The translations under genes were made by a program, and so were the position numbers. A stretch of DNA of 64,000 nucleotides, from assembly GCA_964059195.1 (NCBI GenBank), contig CAXKWD010000007.1:156163269-156227268 (forward strand), read 5' to 3'. The notes beneath the pieces were generated by a model. That model was not told the DNA's origin and searched no databases. It saw nothing but the letters and a program-made list of their open reading frames with translations. Of the stretch, positions 56,581 to 64,000 are shown one piece after another (the stretch's first letter is position 1; each line of letters starts with the position of its first letter). The DNA is from Ectobius pallidus (lineage: Eukaryota > Arthropoda > Insecta > Blattodea > Ectobiidae).

Positions 56581-56933
56581 GGCTGACTCTACCTTTCTAC
56601 CTTATCCTACACACGGCCATTGTGAAAGAATTATCATTCCAAAACAGTACTTTTTTACTACCAGTCTTCCTTTTTTCTCCTTCTGGACAAAGTTTAGTTG
56701 TTTTACAAGAACGCTCATTAGATAGATCTCTAATCGTAAAATACTCTGCTTTATACATATTCTCCACAGTTTATTGGAGAGAAATTGCCCATTTTTCAGT
56801 TGAAACTTTTTCTGTCTGATTCTGTAGTGTTTAATTTTGGTTAAAAAAATAGAAAGATTGTAGCATGAGCAGCTTCTTAGACTGCCTTATAATGCAGCTG
56901 AAGTTCATTGTAAAGAATGGTGTAGGTTAAAAT

Positions 56934-59630
56934 TAGAGACGGGTCCTCGATGCTTTCGTTATCTCGATACCCTCGATGCTCAAGAGGTATTGATATCGAA
57001 CTATAATAGATGAGCCCGATATTATGATAATAGAATAATAAAATTGTTAAATTAAAATTGTCTACTTGTCAGAAGTGGCAGTTTGTAAAGTGGTCACAAG
57101 GAGCATATGTCTGTCAACTCATGAGATTCAAAATAGTAACAGATGTTGCAAGAAATTGGGCTCATTTGTAGCTCATCTGATTCCATAGCAAAGGAACATT
57201 CCCCTGAATTTCTCCAAATGTTCTGTCGTCGGTATTACTGAAGAACAAAATTCTTAAAAAGTTCAGCTTGAGCATAATGAATAGAGGAGAAAGTGTGATG
57301 ACTGAGGTAGTTCACTGGTTCCGCCGCTAGGTAGCAGTTACTCTGCTTGTGAGTCGCGGGAGCAAGATTACTACGGGCGGTATAGGAAAAATTGCAAACA
57401 TTATTAAACAAAATAATACATTAATCTATTTCAAAATGACTCGCCTTATCTAAATTGAATTGTTAGATACTTCTGACAATTTTCGGGCTGCTTTACACGT
57501 CTTGGAAGATCTCATCTCCAAAAATAAACATGGCCGTGTGTAACAGTAATTTCTCAGATTCCAAGAAGCTTGACCGTAACATTTCGTTCCACATCTTTCA
57601 AAAAATCGAAGATGTTCACAAGCAATGAACAATTATATAATATAGGTATGAAACAGCTAAGGGATGATTTGATCTAATATTTTATTGCCTAGAAAATAGG
57701 GTAGATGGTATGTTAGTATAATTTGATGAGAATTTGTTAAAGAATGTACATTTGTATAGAAATAACAACGTATAAAAAGGGTAGAAAACAGCTAAGGGAT
57801 ATTTTATAAATTAATATTAATATTACATTGTATAGAATATTACTGAGTATTAATTTGTATTAATATTGTATTAATAGAAATATTATTTATAATAATATTA
57901 ATTTTCTCCTGGCCGTATGGGGTAAGTTATGTAGGTGAAACACGGTCAAAAGTGTAGATATGTGTACAAATTATTTGAACAGAGATAATATAAACTAAGG
58001 GGTGGTTTGTGAATTGCAGGGCACGGAAAATTTCATAAGCAGCACTACAAAAATAGGGCGCGTGATCTTTAAAATTGGCGTTTCAACATCCGATAAAGAC
58101 GCACATACGCAAAAATTGTTTTGCAACGCATTCTACATATATCACACAATATTTCAAAGCATTTTCCCTGATTTTTTCATAAACAAATTAAATCCTCTTG
58201 CCTTAACTACAGCCCGCTATTTGCTCAAACCCTCGACCATTCGCCGTTCGCTGTAAATTATGTGCATCTTATGTTGTTAAATTATATTATTAAAAAAAGG
58301 AACAAGATATTAAACTAATAAGACATTTGTTATGATAATTATACATAAAAATTACTAACATAAGTGAACAGAAAATATGATAAATAAATAATCCAATAAA
58401 TGCATAAATAAAAGTAGTGCAGACTTACTAAGTTAGAAAAAAGCTTCATTCACTCCCTTCCTCAGCGGGTCAATCTTGCAGTATGGGTACAAGTAGTTAG
58501 TTAATATGGTATTATTATTGAGACCACGAATAAATTATGTAAATTTTTTTACGTTATTGCTGGTATTTTATGGAAAAGATGCCTGCTAATACCTCAATAC
58601 CATTCTGATAGCTTTAGCTTTAGAGTATTTACTATTACTCGTTAACCATTATAGATATATAGGTGGTACTCAATTTATAATAAGATCCAAATATTTCACT
58701 AAACCTTACACCCTTAATCTCTTTCTGGACACAAAAATAAAATAATAAATGTCGCATAGTCAAATTTGCTTCACCCTCAACATTTCACGATCGTCCCACA
58801 TCATTCAGAGAGCTGAGCGCCCGGAATAATTACCACTCAATTACTCGTAAACCATTCAAGATATAAAGGTGGTACTGAATTTAAAATAAAGTTGAAATAT
58901 TTCCCTAAAACTTTCTCGCTTGAAGTTTTTATGGGACACAAAAATGAAAAAAATTGTCGCATAGTCAAATTCCGTTTCACCCTCCATGAATTTTGTGTAA
59001 TTGGTGATGTTTATATAATGAAATAAAAACATTTATGTCCGCATTTTTTAAGTTTCTGTTTTAACCATCAGAAGGACTGTGTTGTGCAGATTATTTCTGC
59101 ACAAATTTCACAGAAATAGGACCAAGGGTTAATTAAAGATTGCGAGTTTAATCATAAGATGCCAAACTATCATGACGCAGCATTGAGAAGTTGAAACGCA
59201 AACGAAGGTGCTGCCAGTGTTTCGGTGGACCGCCGCTCTCCCTATACCTACCATTGTATTAGCGGCGAAGTCATCACACTTTCTCATTCTATTCATTATG
59301 GCTTGAGGAAGATATTTTAAACATGATATTGCACTAGTTTGTAACATCGTTTATTTTCAATTTGGGTGGAAAAATCAAGCTCTGCCTACAAAATAGTTCT
59401 GACTATAACCAATAATGGAGACTTTATGTAAACAAATCCTGTGGTCTATTTAAGCTATCAAATCACAACCAAGGAAGATTAACATATAAGTGTCTTATTA
59501 AAAAAAATGTTGTATTTACAGATTTGTATGTTGCCATTTTATTTTAAGAATGAAAGTATTGGTGTATTGAAACAAAAAACTTTTATATTGGTATCGAGTA
59601 TCAACAGAAACTGTTATCGACCCATCTCTA
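56934..59630. mobile_element. Ac-like hAT element, 2.7 kb, coding region not recognised
   Basis: Ends TAGAGACGGGTC and GACCCATCTCTA (inverted, 11 of 12), flanked by GTTAAAAT (56926-56933) and CTTAAAAT (59631-59638), an 8-b target duplication with one change. The ends match the 398-b MITE at 16859. The length suits an autonomous hAT, but I could not read a transposase. It holds a second inverted pair (about 57276-57303 against 59269-59299, AATGAATAGA...GTGTGATGAC) and a diverged direct repeat (58634-58790, 58840-58990). Confidence 0.8.
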
Positions 59631-59638
59631 CTTAAAAT

Positions 59639-61429
59639 AAGTTTTTAGTGTAGTGCAAAATAGTTCTTAAAAGCTAACATTTAAAAAGAAAGCTTGAATT
59701 TATTATTTTTAATATTATACTGGAGTTAGTCTCACACAAGACTTAGAAGCAAACAGTCTTTCCAACATTGTGGACCTGAATTATATAAAATACTTACAAA
59801 TGTATAATGTTAATTGAAATTAGCTTCCACAGCAATGTTCTACATTCGCAAAATGTTGACATAAAGTTCGGGAAGTTCAAAATTAAGTGCAATAAAAATT
59901 CAAAATCTCATGCCCGATTATGTCTATACTCTGCTTGCAACGGGTTAAGAAGGGAGGAAGATCCTTATGCAGACAATCCAAATACCAGATAATCAGATCA
60001 TGGATAATTGGGAGTTTGCTGAAATATGTAGGTTGATTTGTGGTCTGTTTGTTTCAAAGACTGTCTGCTCTCTTTGGGGGTTTGAAGAAATATGTGGACC
60101 TCATATCCTGTTTGAGTGTACACTACCAGATATAAACAGCTTTAACTGGTATAACATTAACTAAAATCCATATAAAATGCAATGAATTTATTCGAAAATT
60201 TGATGGTTAACAGTAAGTCTTTGTGGTGGATTGGGCTTATCGTGTAGTAGGGTGAACTAAAAGATTTTATGAAAATCATGGCATTTTTTCCTTTTCTGAA
60301 ATGTAGCAGGCTTATGCTTATGTACAAGAAGTGTATACATATCAGCCTTTCAGCTACTAATAGATTACTCCATTGGAGAGCAAGATATTAGACTTTCAGA
60401 TCTAAGCAGATTGAACTCTCGTATCATTCACCATGTATTTCCATTACTTAATAAAGTCACAAAGACTAAGAGAGGAAGTTGTGTAGCTCAGATAGGAAAT
60501 AGTGGAGCATCACGAGAAACTTTATACGAGAAGATTTAGACATAGACAGGAGGCTGATCATAGGGAAATTGGAATAAGTCAGGAAGCTTGGACAGAAGAA
60601 ACTAGGAACAGGAAAAGGTGGAGAACGTCTGTTGTTGCAGTGGTGAACAATTAAGTCCTTGATTGCCATTGCATTAGCTGTTTAGTGTGTTATGCCTCAC
60701 CTGATTGCCAATAGTGTCATCGAGATGTGTTAACATTTCTAGCATTGTGCTTTATTAGGAACTTCCTGAAACGTCATCGTTCTGTAGCATTCTCCATCAA
60801 AATGGCATTCTGTTCAGACCTCGTTGTTTGCAGGTTTTTTTTCCAAAACCCCACTTAAAAGTCAGAATTTCCTATGTCCAGTTTACTGAAAACAAATGTA
60901 TCAGAATTCATTAAATCAGATTCTTTTTTAAAAGTAATTTTATTCAACACTGTCAGATAAATGAGTGAAGAGATGCAAAAATGAACATTACAAACTGATG
61001 AAAGAAGTTGTGGTCTAATTGGAGAAGGCAATGCAGCCGACTCTTTTCTCCCTTGTAAGCTGTTTAATCTATAACCAATAACTTTTTTTCCTTCTCTGAT
61101 TAGTTATATACCTTATAATTCATTTCTCAGCATTATGATAACTTTTTCACCCATTCTGAACTATATCTTTCATATTTAACTTCACTGTGTAAACTTCCTT
61201 CATTAATTAAATAATCATTTACCAAAGCTTCGCAATCACACTTTTTTTTTTAAGTAAAACTTCTTTTCTCGCGGTTGGGGTAAATCTGGAAAATCAGTCA
61301 CACTAAAACGAAATCAGTCACAAAATCAGTCACACTCAAAACTACGTGTTTCGGAGCGGACTGCACAGAAAACAATCAACTCAATGATTAGGAGTAATCA
61401 AAGGAAATTTTTCAGACCTTAATTCCTCA
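59639..61429. other. Non-coding, nothing recognised
   Basis: Short frames only. AACTTCACTGTGTAAACTTC at about 61181 is shared with 29404 and may mark the end of a dispersed repeat. Confidence 0.4.
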
Positions 61430-61505
61430 ATGGCAATAGACAATTCCTAAGCAATCTAAAGGTATATTATCTATTTTATGGAACCCAGAGGTTCATTACC
61501 GCGCA
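61430..61505 (-). mobile_element. RTE-like LINE 3' UTR fragment
   Basis: CAATGGCAATAGACAATTCC and CCCAGAGGTTCATTACCGCG match the LINE 3' end at 1500-1580. It directly abuts the A-rich repeat. Confidence 0.7.
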
Positions 61506-62095
61506 AATCCAAAATTTAAAATCCAAAATTAAAAAATACAAATTTCCAAAATTAAAAAAAAAAAAAAATAAAAATTAAAACATCCAAAATTTAATAAATA
61601 ATAAATTCCAAAATTCAACAATTACAAATTAAAAACTAAAAATCGAAAATACCAAAATTGAAAAAATCTAAAAATGCAAAATTAAAAAACTAAAATACAA
61701 AATTAAAAAATCCAAAAAATAAAAAATTCAAACAATCAAAATTGAAAAAAATCCAAAATTAAAAAATTCAAAGATCCAAAATTAAAAAATTAAAAATTAA
61801 AAATCCAAAATTAAAAAATACAAATTTCCAAAATTAAAAAAACAACATTAAAAATTATAACATCCAAAAATCTAAAATTTAATAAATAATAAAATAAAAA
61901 AATAAAAAAATTAACAACTCAAAGATCGAAAATTTAAAAAATCCAAAATTAAAAATTGAAAGAACGAAAATGAAAAGTCCAAAATCCAAAATTGAAAAAG
62001 TCCAAAAACCCAATATTAAAAAGTCCAATAATGCAAAATTGAAAAAATCCAAGAATAAAAAATTGAAAAAATAAATTGAAATAAATAAAATAGTT
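61506..62095. repeat. Degenerate A-rich tandem-like repeat, about 590 b
   Basis: Variants of TCCAAAATTAAAAAAT recur irregularly every 12-25 b, with few G. Two longer blocks (TACAAATTTCCAAAATTAAA) repeat about 285 b apart. The hydrophobic Phe/Leu minus frame (61879-62145) is this repeat and not a membrane protein. Confidence 0.85.
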
Positions 62096-62522
62096 TTACT
62101 TCTGTCGCGTGGCCTTCCACGCACTCTTTTTTTTAATTCTGACAAAGTATAGTAGAATCCTTGATGGTACTGTGCTTAATTGTTTTTCTTGAATAAAAGT
62201 GTTGGAAAAATTAGTTTCAAAAAATGGATCTGGGGAAAATGAGCCTGCAACTTATTCTAAGTTTTATTAATTCATACATCTAGTGCAGCAGTTGCTTCTA
62301 TCAAATCAGCTTTAGATTGTTAAATTATTGACATAGGGTGTTAACACTGTCATTTAAAATAAAGCTGTAGTATTATAAACATTGTAGATATCTAGATATA
62401 TGTAGCTAAGTTTGGAATTTGTATGGCTTGGATTTGTAACAGTGTAGATGATAATTCAGAGTGCCACTTAAGCTCTTCAACATACTCATGCAGTGTGGAT
62501 GGCAGTATCTAGAGACACACAG
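62096..62522. other. Non-coding, nothing recognised
   Basis: Precedes the coding-looking block below; no strong polypyrimidine tract is visible before it. Confidence 0.4.
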
Positions 62523-62814
62523 TCCCAGTCAATGCTTTTGAATCATGGCTTAGGGATGGAGGAAACCAAAGACACGCACAGTGATGCCTTCTGGGAATGG
62601 AGCAAAGACTTCGACTCCAGTATCCTCAGCCAGTGCCAAGCAATCTTCACCTCTTGCAACACCCACAGAACCGGTTCCTGCAGCTGCCACTACCAGCAGC
62701 AGTAGCAGCAGCAGCGGGAGCGAAGATGCAGCTGCGGAAAAAACTCCTTCGCCACAGAAAACAGATGCAGCTGCCTCAGGCAGTGCTGCACAAGTGCCCA
62801 GCAAGACGAAGAAG
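62523..62814 (+). CDS. Possible downstream exon(s), Ser/Ala/Pro-rich, phase uncertain
   Basis: Two phases look coding. From 62523, after GACACACAG, phase 0 (as left by exon 8) reads SQSMLLNHGLGMEETKDTHS and DAFWEWSKDFDSS before a TAG at 62703. From 62582 another phase reads MPSGNGAKTSTPVSSASAKQ, PVPAAATTSSSSSSSGSED and AAQVPSKTKK to a possible donor AAG|GTGCGG. The second has the low-complexity style of the upstream protein. Either a 1-b sequence error or separate exons could reconcile them. It may belong to the gene above (intron of 28 kb) or to another gene. Confidence 0.35.
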
Positions 62815-64000
62815 GTGCGGAGATGGAAGCAGCATTGCATGCCGCATGCCGTCCCGTGCATGAGCGGACGGAGCGAGACACAAGCATGCTGCAGAATTTA
62901 TACGCATGTACTATTGTGTTTGCAGTGTTGTGGCATAATGCTTGAAATTTCTATACTAGCTTTAGTGTATTGGTTTATACTGGCCCTCTGTCACAAAAGA
63001 TAGCATCTTTGATGCTTTTGCTGTTAGAGGGCAGCTTGTAGGTTGGAAGTACACTTTATAAAGAGAAATACTGAGCATGAAAATGTGTGCATGGCGGTTT
63101 ACTTTCGCCGTTGATCAAACATTTAACACTGCATCTCACTACAACATTTAGAAAACTGGAACAAACAAACGAGAAGACATGTTTCTTTTACTAAGCTTGC
63201 GAACTAAAAGCCAACAGATATTAACAAAGAAATATGTGCTTGCAAATGGATTGTGTCGCTGCTTCCCAATGGAAAAGAAGATTTCATCAAAGCTAACAGA
63301 ATGTTATGATGGCAGCTTTATGTTGAATTATAAAATAATATTGTGTACCAGTACACAGATTATAAACAATTTATTCCTAGATCTAATAGGAATGAAATCA
63401 GTTAGAAACGAACAGTCCAAACATGCAGTACTATATTTCTTTTTCGTAAGATTCTTTCTAGGTGTACAAGGAGAGAGAAACTGATTTTTTTTCCAGCAGA
63501 TAGGAAAGTTTTCAGGGCTGTTCATTACATTGAGACTAATTTCTTTTAAGTTCCCTTAAATGATGCATTTTTAATTGCCACATTTCAAAGGAGCTATGTA
63601 CCTGTAGATGGTAGCAGCATACTTGTCCCATTGGTAGCACACTCTTTGATTCTGCCTGATCAAGAAGCATAGGTGACATAATACGAGAAGCATACAGCAA
63701 TAAAATTCTCTTACTATTTGAAACATACAGCTGCCAAAACTAGCTGAAGACATTCGGAAGATATTAGTACAATTCAGTGAACTCACCATGGCACAGTTTG
63801 TGTCTGTTGGGTGCCATGCCCATTGGCTCCAGAGCAGAAGACTGTTCAAGCTTATTGCTAGTTTCCACAAGCATAAGCATTTATTGAAAGCAAACAGAGT
63901 TTTATTGCTGCTCATTTCATGTCACTGATATTTTTTCAAATAAAATACAAACAGCTCTATAATAAAGACACTGTGCTCCTAGCTGAAGATGTGGGTAATA
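62815..64000. other. Non-coding or unresolved to window end
   Basis: A phase open across 62810-62950 reads EMEAALHAACRPVHERTERD then an LQNLYACTIVFAVLW end at a TGA (about 62951). It does not follow in frame from the Ser/Ala block. Frames at 63179-63484 and 63571-63915 have no motif. Confidence 0.35.

Noticed and set aside
61879..62145. Hydrophobic Phe/Leu-rich membrane protein
   Set aside because: Translation of the degenerate A-rich repeat.
62550..62861. 103-codon minus frame rich in Leu/Ala/Ser
   Set aside because: Antisense of the Ser/Ala block; poly-Leu comes from AGC repeats.

Overview
The window is eukaryotic and looks like insect genomic DNA. It is AT-rich, with one multi-exon gene, GT-AG introns of 85 b to several kb, and dense interspersed repeats (Helitrons, hAT, Tc1/mariner, pogo, Harbinger, LINEs, tRNA-derived SINEs). 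The LINE 3' ends run into TTAC microsatellites and encode a tail reading WAGHxxRMG...GRPRRRWED...AAMNLRVP. Repeats of this kind, as I remember them, are abundant in cockroach genomes. A blattodean such as Periplaneta is my best guess, not a proven assignment. I see no bacterial-type operon, rRNA, CRISPR array or convincing functional tRNA gene.

The only gene I can support is on the plus strand. Eight exons between 18974 and 33989 join in a consistent phase to give an open frame of 794 codons. It starts at the ATG at 19023, which has an in-frame stop upstream at 18987, and it is still open at 33989. The predicted protein is mostly low-complexity and acidic (Q-, D/E-, S/T/P- and G-rich), with a short more structured-looking core around residues 417-476. 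I do not recognise the family. The 3' end is unresolved. One candidate is a terminal exon at 48229 with a good acceptor, an early stop and an AATAAA. The other is a Ser/Ala/Pro-rich coding-looking block at 62523-62814. The 5' UTR upstream of 18974 is not identified.

Layout. 1-11300: Helitron fragments, an RTE-like LINE tail on each strand, a dead DDE transposase (6600-7215) and SINEs. 11317-13365: a 314-b tandem repeat carrying tRNA-like segments, microsatellites and a 22-b minisatellite. 13994-18790: Helitron fragments, one split by a SINE, and an Ac-like hAT MITE. 18974-33989: the gene, with its introns filled by MITEs, fold-back repeats, a decayed LINE and a Helitron with two 5' ends. 34000-47900: pogo, Tc1 and mariner remnants, SINEs, a CpG-rich block (44040-44720) and a minus-strand Helitron split by a hAT MITE. 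48954-51718: a three-level nest, hAT inside Harbinger inside pogo-like. 53896-54586: an inverted-repeat element. 56934-59630: a 2.7-kb Ac-like hAT element. 61503-62095: a degenerate A-rich repeat.

The most informative content is the gene of unknown family and the well-bounded transposon nests. I did not see clear evidence of a new enzymatic or defence system. All identifications come from reading motifs by eye; no search was run.
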